Below, one piece after another: positions 24,014-30,383 of a DNA stretch of 38,629 bases. Every line of letters starts with the position of its first letter. Position 1 is the stretch's first letter. A program made the position numbers and the translations under genes. Below the pieces are notes generated by a model. It was not told where the DNA came from and did no database searches. It saw nothing but the letters and a program-made list of their open reading frames with translations. The stretch covers positions 1-38,629 of IMG/VR virus record IMGVR_UViG_3300027759_000194; one strand, 5' to 3'. The DNA comes from a virus.

Positions 24014-24040
24014 GGAGGTGTAAAAGCCTCCTTAATTTTT
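24014..24040 (+). terminator. Terminator after the recombination genes
   Basis: GGAGG and CCTCC pair around TGTAAAAG, then TTAATTTTTT. The 18-base hairpin differs by one loop base from the one at 20508-20525. The T-run is interrupted, so termination may be partial. Confidence 0.65.
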
Positions 24041-24045
24041 TAACT

Positions 24046-24318
24046 ATGTACGATAAAGCTATATTAGAATGTTACCAGTTGCTATATTTGAATGCAACTC
24101 CTTCAGCTAACTTTGATTTATTAGTTGAAAATGCACAAATCAATACACAAGGTCAAAAAGTAATTAACTATGATTTCTATGAAATTGAAGGAGATGTGTT
24201 TGATAAGATTATTATTGATATGATTAAGAAGCACAAAATCAAGAAAGATTATAGAAAAATGTTTGAAAGAACTATTTTATTAGGATGCTCACCTAAATTT
24301 AAACAAAATGTACTATAA
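24046..24318 (+). CDS. Early protein of unknown function, 90 aa
   Basis: A helical protein with LLYLNATPSANFDLLVENA, a YDFYEIEGDVFDKII middle and a basic helix (KKHKIKKDYRKMFER). Overlaps the next gene by 11 bases. The pattern is like other small conserved early proteins of Bacteroidetes phages. No function. Confidence 0.6.
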   Translation: MYDKAILECYQLLYLNATPSANFDLLVENAQINTQGQKVINYDFYEIEGDVFDKIIIDMIKKHKIKKDYRKMFERTILLGCSPKFKQNVL

Positions 24319-24511
24319 AGTATTTTACACAAGAGAAAACCAACCTGCTTACTGGATAGGTAAAGCTAATTCTAAAGAAGATGCGATATTAAAAGCTGAT
24401 GTATTACCATCTTTAATATACGATGTATGGCTACTAGATGAATGGATGGATGAATGCGATTCAAGAAGAGGAATATTCATAGATAAAGATTTGAATATTA
24501 AGAATATTTAG
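24308..24511 (+). CDS. Early protein of unknown function, 67 aa
   Basis: A small alpha/beta protein with YYKVFYTRENQPAYWIGKA, acidic-aromatic middle (VWLLDEWMDECDS) and a short C-terminus. Its last codons overlap the putative promoter of RNA B. Function unknown. Confidence 0.6.
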   Translation: MYYKVFYTRENQPAYWIGKANSKEDAILKADVLPSLIYDVWLLDEWMDECDSRRGIFIDKDLNIKNI

Positions 24512-24522
24512 TTATATTTGCA
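24492..24522 (+). promoter_or_regulatory. Promoter of putative small RNA B, Bacteroidetes type
   Basis: TTTG at 24492-24495 and TATATTTG at 24515-24522, exactly 19 bases apart, the same geometry as the early promoter at 20797-20826. Confidence 0.7.
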
Positions 24523-24527
24523 TATAT

Positions 24528-24608
24528 TCTCGTGCAGGGGATTCAAAAGATTTAGTTTAAGCTCTTATCTGATAGGTCTGCACACCTTGACGATAGGAGC
24601 TTTTTTAT
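24528..24608 (+). ncRNA. Putative structured small RNA B with pseudoknot-like pairing
   Basis: About 80 bases from the predicted start to a terminator. Stem 1: GTGCAG (24534-24539) pairs perfectly with CTGCAC (24580-24585). Stem 2: AAGCTCTTATC (24561-24571) pairs with GATAGGAGCTT (24594-24604), one G-U pair, followed by six T. The strands interleave, so both stems together form an H-type pseudoknot; otherwise they compete. It may be a stand-alone small RNA or a leader controlling the gene at 24647. No frame of note inside. Confidence 0.6.
24561..24608 (+). terminator. Terminator hairpin of RNA B
   Basis: An 11-base stem with a 22-base loop that contains the CTGCAC strand of stem 1, followed by TTTTTT. 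The large loop is unusual for a simple terminator. Confidence 0.65.
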
Positions 24609-24646
24609 TTAATGGTTACTCGTAATCCTAAAACGTTTATTATATT

Positions 24647-24859
24647 ATGGCAAATGTAAAATTATTGTTCTACGGAACTAAACAATCAGGAACACAAGAA
24701 ATTTCAATTGAATGTTTTCACAATTCATATAATGAAATTACAATCAAAATTGATGAGGGCAGAGATTTTCCGCTTTCATTTATATCTTTGGATAAAGAAA
24801 CAGCTATTAAGTTGTCAAAGGAATTACGTAAACAAATAGCTACAATCGATTTATTATGA
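24647..24859 (+). CDS. Early protein of unknown function, 70 aa
   Basis: A small beta-rich protein (ANVKLLFYGTKQSG, EITIKIDEGRDFPLSFISL) with a C-terminal helix AIKLSKELRKQIA. Follows RNA B and starts the replication gene block, overlapping the next gene by four bases. Function unknown. Confidence 0.6.
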   Translation: MANVKLLFYGTKQSGTQEISIECFHNSYNEITIKIDEGRDFPLSFISLDKETAIKLSKELRKQIATIDLL

Positions 24860-25302
24860 AGTTAACTAAACGAAAAGGATTTAACTTCTTTAGGAGTTAT
24901 TACGATGTTTACAACGAACTTGAAACGATTGAAGACAAAATTTCTTTTATAGATGCTTTATTAGATAGACAGTTTTTAGGAATTAAACCAACAACCTTGA
25001 AAGGTATGGCAAAATTTGCATATATAAGTCAGACTAATAGTATTGATTCTCAAGTAAAAGGATATCAAGATAAGACTGGAGAAGTTTTAGATTTAGCCCC
25101 TACCGTACCCCCTACCGTACCCCCTACCGATGGGTGTCAACTACCCCCTACCGTACAAGTAGAAGAGAAAGAGAAAGTACAAGTAGAAGTAAAAGAGAAA
25201 GTAAAAGAAAAAATAAATACAAAAGCGGATGTAATTTCAACCGACCAATGGGGTAATGAAATTGATGTAAATGGCTTTCACATAAAAACAAAAAAGAAAT
25301 GA
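24856..25302 (+). CDS. DUF6291-like replication-associated protein, 148 aa
   Basis: Residues about 5-70 (KRKGFNFFRSYYDVYNELET...IKPTTLKGMAKFAY) match the DUF6291 pattern found upstream of phage replicative ATPase genes. The second half is low complexity: a proline-rich TVPPTVPPT stretch made from 12-base DNA repeats, then a Glu/Lys/Val-rich charged stretch, then a small C-terminal motif STDQWGNEIDVNGFHI. By analogy with DnaD/DnaC-like proteins it may load the ATPase encoded next (inference). Overlaps that gene by four bases. Confidence 0.6.
   Translation: MKLTKRKGFNFFRSYYDVYNELETIEDKISFIDALLDRQFLGIKPTTLKGMAKFAYISQTNSIDSQVKGYQDKTGEVLDLAPTVPPTVPPTDGCQLPPTVQVEEKEKVQVEVKEKVKEKINTKADVISTDQWGNEIDVNGFHIKTKKK
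25096..25160 (+). repeat. 12-base tandem repeats encoding Pro-Thr-Val-Pro
   Basis: CCCTACCGTACC occurs twice in tandem, continues in a degenerate third unit and reappears after 20 bases. This is a G/C-rich island in an AT-rich genome and in codon phase, so copy number can change without frameshift. A second short repeat, GTACAAGTAGAAG, follows twice. Confidence 0.75.
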
Positions 25303-26147
25303 TAGTTAATCATAGAAGTAGTGATGAATTTTTAGAATTGTCTAGGTTAGATAAGATTCCTTTGGGTTTAGGATTAGGTATTGATTTGGATATTAACTTA
25401 AGATTTAAACGTGCTTCATTCAACATCGTGTTAGGACACGCAAATGTAGGCAAAACGTATTGGGTGTTATGGTACTTGCTTTGTTTGGCTAAAAAGCATA
25501 ATCTTAAACATCTAATTTATTCAGCTGAAAATAGTGTTAACGGATTGAAACGCAATCTAATTGAATTATATGCTGGATGCAAGATTAAAGATATGTTACC
25601 TAAACAACTAGAAAATTGTAAAAACTTTATTGAATCGCATTTTGATTTTATAGATGCTCAAAAGGCTTGGACTATAGAAGAATTTATGAAAGAAGTTCAA
25701 GTGTTAGGTGATTATGATACTTTAATGATTGACCCACACAATTCATTCTTAAAGCCAAAGTTTGCTAATGCACACGATTTGGATTATGAAATGGCTACTA
25801 AACTTCGATTGTTTGCTAAAAAAACGAATACTTCAATTTATATGTGTATTCACGCAGCAACAGAAGCACTTCGTAAAACGCATAAAGCAGGTGATTACGA
25901 AGGTATGCCACAAGCACCGAATATGGCAGATGCTGAAGGTGGTGGTAAGTGGGGCAATCGTGCAGATGACTTCATTGTTATTCATAGATATCCAATGCAC
26001 ACTAACTTTTGGATGTACACCGAAGTACACATTAAGAAAGTTAAAGAAACTGAAACTGGTGGTAAGCCTACATTCGCAGCTGAGCCAATTATGTTTAAAT
26101 TACAGAACGGAACACAATTTTTAAACGAAGGAAAAAACGTATTATGA
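25299..26147 (+). CDS. RecA/DnaB-like replicative ATPase, 282 aa
   Basis: Walker A GHANVGKT at residues 46-53 and Walker B DTLMIDP at 140-146 with Asp145, plus IYMCIHAATEALRK near 185, place it in the RecA/DnaB-like hexameric helicase group (close to AAA_25/RepA type). It lacks an N-terminal primase or DnaB domain, so it is a minimal helicase core. It should unwind the phage origin with a host or phage loader. It overlaps both neighbours by four bases. DNA repair ATPase is an alternative. Confidence 0.82.
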   Translation: MIVNHRSSDEFLELSRLDKIPLGLGLGIDLDINLRFKRASFNIVLGHANVGKTYWVLWYLLCLAKKHNLKHLIYSAENSVNGLKRNLIELYAGCKIKDMLPKQLENCKNFIESHFDFIDAQKAWTIEEFMKEVQVLGDYDTLMIDPHNSFLKPKFANAHDLDYEMATKLRLFAKKTNTSIYMCIHAATEALRKTHKAGDYEGMPQAPNMADAEGGGKWGNRADDFIVIHRYPMHTNFWMYTEVHIKKVKETETGGKPTFAAEPIMFKLQNGTQFLNEGKNVL

Positions 26148-26410
26148 AATCAACAGATATAGCAACTGCAAGACTAAACATAAAGATAAGCATCAATAGA
26201 TTGCTTTTTAGGAGTGCATTAGAACGTGTAAGCGAAGAAAAACAAAAAGTGATACTACGTGAAGCAAATGATTTGAACTATAGCTTAGAAGTCTTTAAAA
26301 TGCTTGAAGACGATAATACTGCATTAACACGAACAAATGATGCTTTAAGATTACAAATACTATATTTAAAGAAGGAATTAATTAAACAACAAGAAATAGA
26401 TGGAATATAA
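26144..26410 (+). CDS. Small coiled-coil protein, 88 aa
   Basis: Entirely helical with a heptad pattern in the second half (LEDDNTALTRTNDALRLQIL). Overlaps the ATPase by four bases and the next gene by eleven. It could be an accessory factor of the replication block; no family recognised. Confidence 0.6.
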   Translation: MKSTDIATARLNIKISINRLLFRSALERVSEEKQKVILREANDLNYSLEVFKMLEDDNTALTRTNDALRLQILYLKKELIKQQEIDGI

Positions 26411-26765
26411 TAATGATTTTAAATATGATTTAAAAGTAGGTCAAGTTTATGAAAAACAATTTAATGATTTATTAGGAAGTAAAATAGAAATTAAAAGAGA
26501 TTTTAGATGTTTGGAAACTGGTAATATTTATGTAGAATATGAATCAAGAGGTAAGAGAAGTGGACTTTCAACAAGTGAAGCTGAATATTGGTGCTATTGG
26601 TTAAGTGATTTTCATTGTATGTTTATTAAAACTGAAAAGCTAAAAGATTTATGTAGAAAATATTTGAATACAAATAGAGATAAAGCAGGAGGAGATATGA
26701 ATACTTCTAAAGGAATTTTACTTCCATTAATTGAATTTTTAAAACAACAAAATGAAGAAATGTAA
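26400..26765 (+). CDS. PD-(D/E)XK nuclease-like protein, 121 aa
   Basis: The pattern YEKQFNDLL, then KIEIKRD (Glu-x-Lys), GNIYVEYESRGKRSGLSTSEAEYW is that of small phage restriction-endonuclease-fold proteins, where the E-x-K is catalytic. Residues about 10-85 form this core; the C-terminus is helical. It lies next to NinG and may process recombination intermediates. The superfamily call is tentative because the preceding Asp is not certain. Confidence 0.5.
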   Translation: MEYNNDFKYDLKVGQVYEKQFNDLLGSKIEIKRDFRCLETGNIYVEYESRGKRSGLSTSEAEYWCYWLSDFHCMFIKTEKLKDLCRKYLNTNRDKAGGDMNTSKGILLPLIEFLKQQNEEM

Positions 26766-27276
26766 AACTTGTTCCGAACAATTTGAACCTATCAAAAAGT
26801 TCAATTCTACTTTATCAACTAACCGTTGTGATATATGCTTAAAGACTGCACAAGCATTGAAGAATTTAGCCAGTATAAAGAAAGAAAAGAAGATTAAGCA
26901 GAAAGAAGATTTATTAACGTTGCAAGACTATTTGAAGATGACTCAACAGGTGTTTAATTCTTGGATTAGACAACGTGATAAAGGATTGAATTGTATATCG
27001 TGCGACAAGCCTTGTAAAAAAGAGAACGCAGGTCATTACTTTTCAAGTGGAGGACACGCAAATGTAAGATTTGACGAGAATAACGTACATCTTCAATGTG
27101 AATATTGTAATACTTTTCTACACGGAAACTTAATTTTGTACGGACTCAATCTTGAAAAGAAGATAGGAAAAGACGAATTCATAATTTTGCGTGAAAAAGC
27201 ATATGAAGTAAAGAAATTCACGAAGATTGAATTAAAAGAGTTACTTTTGAAGTACAAACTAAAACTAAAACAATGA
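26752..27276 (+). CDS. ninG: NinG/Rap recombination protein, 174 aa
   Basis: An N-terminal zinc-finger-like CKTCSEQF and CDIC pair, a coiled-coil segment, then the NinG/Rap core: LNCISCDKPC, AGHYFSSGGHANVRF, NNVHLQCEYCNTFLHGN. In lambda, Rap (NinG) is a structure-specific nuclease that resolves D-loops and Holliday junctions. It probably acts with the ERF and exonuclease system. All Cys and His positions look intact. Confidence 0.85.
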   Translation: MKKCKTCSEQFEPIKKFNSTLSTNRCDICLKTAQALKNLASIKKEKKIKQKEDLLTLQDYLKMTQQVFNSWIRQRDKGLNCISCDKPCKKENAGHYFSSGGHANVRFDENNVHLQCEYCNTFLHGNLILYGLNLEKKIGKDEFIILREKAYEVKKFTKIELKELLLKYKLKLKQ

Positions 27277-27356
27277 GTAGAGAAATAATAATAGGTGTAA
27301 TAGCATTTGGATTGATAATGATTACAGTAATAATAGATAAATATACAAGGTTATGA
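27273..27356 (+). CDS. Single-membrane-span peptide, 27 aa
   Basis: MSREIIIGVIAFGLIMITVI followed by a short polar tail (DKYTRL). Starts four bases inside NinG and ends four bases inside the next gene, supporting translation. A small membrane peptide; function unknown. Confidence 0.5.
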   Translation: MSREIIIGVIAFGLIMITVIIDKYTRL

Positions 27357-27571
27357 GTACTACATTCGGAGTAAAGATACCTTCAACTGGAGAGGTAGAA
27401 CCAATAGCGAGACGTGTTGGTATAGGTAATGGTGAGGTTGATATATATTTCACTAATCTATTAGCAGAGATGTTGCCTGATAATATAAAGGTAGTAGCCA
27501 TAGATAATTCTAATCAAGGAATATATACTATTGGCGATATTAAAAATCATTTAAAAGAAACGAAAGAATGA
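27353..27571 (+). CDS. Early protein of unknown function, 72 aa
   Basis: Small alpha/beta protein with TTFGVKIPSTGEVEPIARRV, a helix FTNLLAEMLPDN and a C-terminal NQGIYTIGDIKNHL. Overlapping start and stop with neighbours. No family assigned. Confidence 0.6.
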   Translation: MSTTFGVKIPSTGEVEPIARRVGIGNGEVDIYFTNLLAEMLPDNIKVVAIDNSNQGIYTIGDIKNHLKETKE

Positions 27572-27624
27572 GAAATTTAATATACATATTTATAATTAAT
27601 TTGTTATATAAGGGAGTTGATTAG
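27568..27624 (+). CDS. Possible hydrophobic peptide, 18 aa
   Basis: MRNLIYIFIINLLYKGVD, starting four bases inside the previous gene. It may be a membrane peptide or chance; the region right after holds the promoter of RNA C. Confidence 0.25.
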   Translation: MRNLIYIFIINLLYKGVD

Positions 27625-27642
27625 AATTTAATCTTATATTTG
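27617..27642 (+). promoter_or_regulatory. Promoter of putative small RNA C
   Basis: TATATTTG at 27635-27642; the nearest upstream TTG (27617-27619) is 15 bases away, shorter than ideal. The sequence TATATTTGCATA is shared with the promoters at 20819 and 24515. Confidence 0.55.
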
Positions 27643-27645
27643 CAT

Positions 27646-27713
27646 ACGAGGATAGAACGGAAGTAATTAACCGTTTGAAAAGTGAAGCAGTTACACCTTC
27701 CTCGTTTCTTTTT
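27646..27713 (+). ncRNA. Putative structured small RNA C
   Basis: ACGAGGA (27646-27652) pairs perfectly with TCCTCGT (27699-27705), closing a domain that contains AACGG (27656-27660) paired with CCGTT (27671-27675). GGAAG and CTTCC inside allow an alternative pairing. A T-rich run (TTTCTTTTT) follows the closing stem, so the transcript is about 65 bases. It sits directly before the homing endonuclease gene, and could be an independent RNA, a leader, or the target site of that endonuclease. Confidence 0.5.
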
Positions 27714-27738
27714 AACTGCGTTATTTAACTGTAAAAAA

Positions 27739-28239
27739 ATGCAAGAAGAAATTTGGAGGAGCATAAAAGGTTTTAATGATGTTTATAAAATATCAAATTT
27801 GGGTAGAGTAAAAAGTCTTAAATTTAATAAAGAAAAAATTTTAAAATTTTCTATACATAAATTTGGATACACGCAAGTCACATTAGTGAACAAGGATATT
27901 CGCACAACAAAAAAAGTACATCAGTTAGTAGCTGAAGAATTTCTATTTCATAAACCTAATGGATATAAATTAGTAGTTGACCATATAAATGATAATCCTT
28001 TAGACAATAGAGTTGAAAATCTTCAAATAGTAACTCAAAGATTTAATGCTTGTAAAACTCAAGGAAAATATTCTAGTAAATATAAGGGTGTTTATTGGAG
28101 CAAAGCTAATAATAAATGGAAAGCCGGGATTAAAATAGGTAGTAAAGTTAAATATTTAGGTTATTTTTTAAATGAATATGATGCTTATTTGGCGTATGAA
28201 AAAGAATTAAATTATATAAATAAAATTGCATATTTATAA
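27739..28239 (+). CDS. HNH homing endonuclease with NUMOD4 and AP2 domains, 166 aa
   Basis: Start at ATG 27739, since an upstream in-frame ATG (27682) lies within RNA C. NUMOD4 at about residues 5-30 (IWRSIKGFNDVYKISNLGRV), an HNH core near 80-100 (VDHINDNPLDNRVENL), and an AP2-type DNA-binding domain near 112-158 (YKGVYWSKANNKW, then YLGYFLNEYDA). This is a free-standing selfish nuclease that spreads by cutting related phages lacking it. It is flanked by promoter-bearing gaps and does not overlap its neighbours, unlike most genes here, consistent with a recent insertion. Confidence 0.88.
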   Translation: MQEEIWRSIKGFNDVYKISNLGRVKSLKFNKEKILKFSIHKFGYTQVTLVNKDIRTTKKVHQLVAEEFLFHKPNGYKLVVDHINDNPLDNRVENLQIVTQRFNACKTQGKYSSKYKGVYWSKANNKWKAGIKIGSKVKYLGYFLNEYDAYLAYEKELNYINKIAYL

Positions 28240-28255
28240 TATAAGGTTATATTTG
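28226..28255 (+). promoter_or_regulatory. Bacteroidetes-type promoter before the membrane protein gene
   Basis: TTG at 28226-28228 and TATATTTG at 28248-28255, exactly 19 bases apart. The next gene begins 15 bases downstream. It would drive the membrane protein, the 68-aa protein and the sigma-like gene. Confidence 0.7.
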
Positions 28256-28270
28256 ACGAAATTAACGTCT

Positions 28271-28519
28271 ATGGAGTATTTAATAATTATTTCTTTTGCT
28301 TGGTGGTTTGTAGAATTCGAGCCGATTCAGTTTGTAATAGATTGGACTTTCAACTATTTGCCTATTCACTTTTTAACCGACTGGATATATTCAGGCTTAG
28401 GTTGTTTCAAATGTATGGGGTTTTGGAGTGGCTTAATCTACTCAGGTAGTTTCACATTTGCTTGTATCACATCGTTATTAACTTACATCACATCACTATG
28501 TTTGAGCAAGATGAACTAA
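28271..28519 (+). CDS. Small membrane protein with CFKCMGFW motif, 82 aa
   Basis: Start at ATG 28271, after the promoter, rather than the ATG at 28226 that lies in the promoter itself. Hydrophobic segments at about residues 1-20 (MEYLIIISFAWWFV) and 53-78, with a conserved-looking LGCFKCMGFWSGLIY between. Such short membrane proteins with a Cys-x-x-Cys and WSG/WIG core occur in phages; function unknown. Confidence 0.6.
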   Translation: MEYLIIISFAWWFVEFEPIQFVIDWTFNYLPIHFLTDWIYSGLGCFKCMGFWSGLIYSGSFTFACITSLLTYITSLCLSKMN

Positions 28520-28704
28520 TCTACATCGAATCAATAAAGATAGCTGATTCAACTATTCAAACTGCGAAGATAACGTGTAAGAAGTTAGATGCGATTTACG
28601 CAAGAGTGAACGGAATAACGAGCAAGGATTGTTTTTGTTCAATGGTGAGACGAAAGATATTTATTAAAGACTTTTTTATTTGGTATGAAGGACTTACTGG
28701 ATAG
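28498..28704 (+). CDS. Small conserved protein, 68 aa
   Basis: Start chosen at ATG 28498 (MFEQDELIYI), overlapping the membrane protein gene by 22 bases. C-terminal CFCSMVRRKIFIKDFFIWYE looks like part of a small helix-turn-helix-like protein: it begins with a helix, followed by KITCKKLDAIYARVNGI. It precedes the sigma-like gene, overlapping by 20 bases. Function unknown. Confidence 0.6.
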   Translation: MFEQDELIYIESIKIADSTIQTAKITCKKLDAIYARVNGITSKDCFCSMVRRKIFIKDFFIWYEGLTG

Positions 28705-29221
28705 ATATCTGCAACTGCATTACATTGATGTGAAGAAGTACACGATGTATCTTTTGAATCGTATAAACATACGCATTGAAGCAGACACAGTCATCTCTAA
28801 TGCTTATCTAAATTGTCTAAAAAACGAATCAAAGTTCAAATACGGAAACGTTCAAGACTTTCTATTTCATTTTATCAAATGTGAGTTACTATTTAGAGAT
28901 ACTAATAGCAAGATAGAGATAGTCAATAGTGTAGAGAATAATATGCCTATTGAAGAAGCAGAAGATGAATTGAAAGATAAGATTCTATTTGAATTGAACT
29001 ACCAGGAGCAGAAGTCAGTTATAGAAATCTATCGTAACACAGTAGATGACAGAATCAAACTAATATTCTTTGAGACATTCCACGACAAAGGATATAATAC
29101 GACAAGAAGTATAGCAGACCATTTTGATATTTCGGTATTTACGGCACACGCAATGATAACAGAAATGAAGCAGGATTTAAGACGATTAAAACACGAATTG
29201 AAAAAAGACCATTATGAGTAG
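28685..29221 (+). CDS. Sigma-factor-like late regulator (probable), 178 aa
   Basis: The N-terminal half (ADTVISNAYLNCLKNESKF, VQDFLFHFIKCELL) resembles sigma-70 region 2. The C-terminus has a helix-turn-helix at about residues 142-168 (TTRSIADHFDISVFTAHAMI) like region 4 of ECF factors. It lies at the end of the early genes and just before the terminase and structural genes, the place of a late-transcription switch. It might recognise the motif shared by late genes (inference). It may instead be a generic DNA-binding protein. Confidence 0.6.
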   Translation: MKDLLDRYLQLHYIDVKKYTMYLLNRINIRIEADTVISNAYLNCLKNESKFKYGNVQDFLFHFIKCELLFRDTNSKIEIVNSVENNMPIEEAEDELKDKILFELNYQEQKSVIEIYRNTVDDRIKLIFFETFHDKGYNTTRSIADHFDISVFTAHAMITEMKQDLRRLKHELKKDHYE

Positions 29222-29378
29222 ATGGATAGCATTAAGCACTTTTGTTTTATCTATTGGAATGACTGTAGCAATATGGAATGATTACGAATACACAAACAAG
29301 TTTGTTGCTGCTGCGATTCTTAGTCACATAATATTTTTATTAATAAACGAATATGAGAAAAATGCAAATAAAGGATGA
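29214..29378 (+). CDS. Small membrane protein, 54 aa (complete copy)
   Basis: MSRWIALSTFVLSIGMTVAI and KFVAAAILSHIIFLLI give two hydrophobic segments. It overlaps the sigma-like gene by eight bases and the following gene by 26. This is the complete homologue of the fragment at the window's start. Function unknown; no lysis genes are near. Confidence 0.6.
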   Translation: MSRWIALSTFVLSIGMTVAIWNDYEYTNKFVAAAILSHIIFLLINEYEKNANKG

Positions 29379-29589
29379 ATATAAAGGCAAGACTGTCATT
29401 GTGTATAATAGTGTCTTAGGGAATCAGAATGTAATAATTGATAAAATACTACCAAAGGATTACGATTGGTATTCAAGAAACGGATTAGGTCACATCTTTG
29501 AAGCTGAAGGAACAATTGTTTGGAGTGATGAATTGACGGAAGAAGAAGTAGTTCCAGTAGTGAAAAAAACACGAACTAAGAAGAAGTGA
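29353..29589 (+). CDS. Unknown conserved protein, 78 aa, second copy
   Basis: The homologue of 87-323. The first 45 residues are nearly the same and the basic Lys/Arg tail is identical, but residues 50-60 change from VQATIKPTF to AEGTIVWSD. Same overlap with the membrane gene upstream. Confidence 0.7.
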   Translation: MRKMQIKDEYKGKTVIVYNSVLGNQNVIIDKILPKDYDWYSRNGLGHIFEAEGTIVWSDELTEEEVVPVVKKTRTKKK

Positions 29590-29600
29590 ATCTCGACTAT

Positions 29601-29744
29601 ATGATAGCATCAGTCAAAGAATACATATTCCAACAGAAAGGAATATACATAGAGATAGATGCAAACTTCATTAAATCGGATGTAAGACAGATTCAACTAC
29701 TTTATCAAGCATATAACTTTATACAAAATGCCAATACCAAATAA
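29601..29744 (+). CDS. Small conserved protein, 47 aa, second copy
   Basis: The homologue of 335-475. Conservation of frame with mostly synonymous or mild changes supports coding. Here its end overlaps the HAD-phosphatase gene by 17 bases. Confidence 0.6.
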   Translation: MIASVKEYIFQQKGIYIEIDANFIKSDVRQIQLLYQAYNFIQNANTK

Positions 29745-30189
29745 AGGAGAACATAAAATAGAGTATCTTCAAAGATGTATGTCTGATGAAGAAACCAAAT
29801 CTAAATATCCTGATGAATCTCAAAGATTCGCAGTATGTAATTCTCTATGGTATGAAGATAAGATGTCAGCTTTGACAAAGTATAAAGATTCATTTGCTAC
29901 TAAAAAGATTAGTTTTGATTATGATGGTGTATTAAGTACATCGAAAGGAACTGAACTAGCAAAACGTTTAAAAGACGAAGGAAACACTATCTACATTATT
30001 TCAGCAAGAGGAAGCAAAGATAATATGCTATCTAGAGTAGAAAGCATTGGAATACCAACTTCAAGAATATATGCTACTGGAAGCAATAAAGCGAAAGTAG
30101 AGAAGATTAAAGAACTAGGTATAGATATTCATTATGATAATAATCCTGATGTAATAAAAGAATTAGATGGAATTGGAAAACTTTTCTGA
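29728..30189 (+). CDS. HAD-superfamily phosphatase fused to an N-terminal Cys-rich motif, 153 aa
   Basis: Residues about 1-44 have the pattern PIPNKGEHKIEYLQRCMSD...RFAVCNSLW, a short motif otherwise found in phage head-associated proteins. Residues about 60-150 are a HAD phosphatase: FDYDGVLS with Asp64 and Asp66, Ser in YIISARGS, Lys in NKAKVEKI, and a final HYDNNPDV acidic motif. It could dephosphorylate nucleotides or DNA ends. It is absent from the first copy, where only the flanks remain. It overlaps the genes on both sides, so its insertion or loss reshaped both borders. Confidence 0.78.
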   Translation: MPIPNKGEHKIEYLQRCMSDEETKSKYPDESQRFAVCNSLWYEDKMSALTKYKDSFATKKISFDYDGVLSTSKGTELAKRLKDEGNTIYIISARGSKDNMLSRVESIGIPTSRIYATGSNKAKVEKIKELGIDIHYDNNPDVIKELDGIGKLF

Positions 30190-30370
30190 AAAGAAATATT
30201 ATATAGCAGTAATCAATCAAGAATTACATTCTAAGCAATGGAGTAAGTTAAAGAAATGTTTAAAAGCAACTGATTCTTCTTATTGTGTTTTTTACTCAGA
30301 TGTGAAGGAATTGGAATTCAATCAAGTTACACAAAATGTGTACCACGAAATGTGTTATTTAGAAAACTAG
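30167..30370 (+). CDS. Unknown protein, 67 aa, second copy of the 393-653 gene
   Basis: Begins MELENFSEKKYYIAVINQEL, with ATG inside the end of the HAD-phosphatase gene. From KYYIAV on it parallels the first copy. This short N-terminus is more likely the ancestral one than the 28-residue extension in the first copy. Confidence 0.6.
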   Translation: MELENFSEKKYYIAVINQELHSKQWSKLKKCLKATDSSYCVFYSDVKELEFNQVTQNVYHEMCYLEN

Positions 30371-30383
30371 AAAAATACGAATA

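Noticed and set aside
25096-25160. CRISPR array
   Set aside because: The repeats are 12-base, directly tandem, in coding phase and without spacers.
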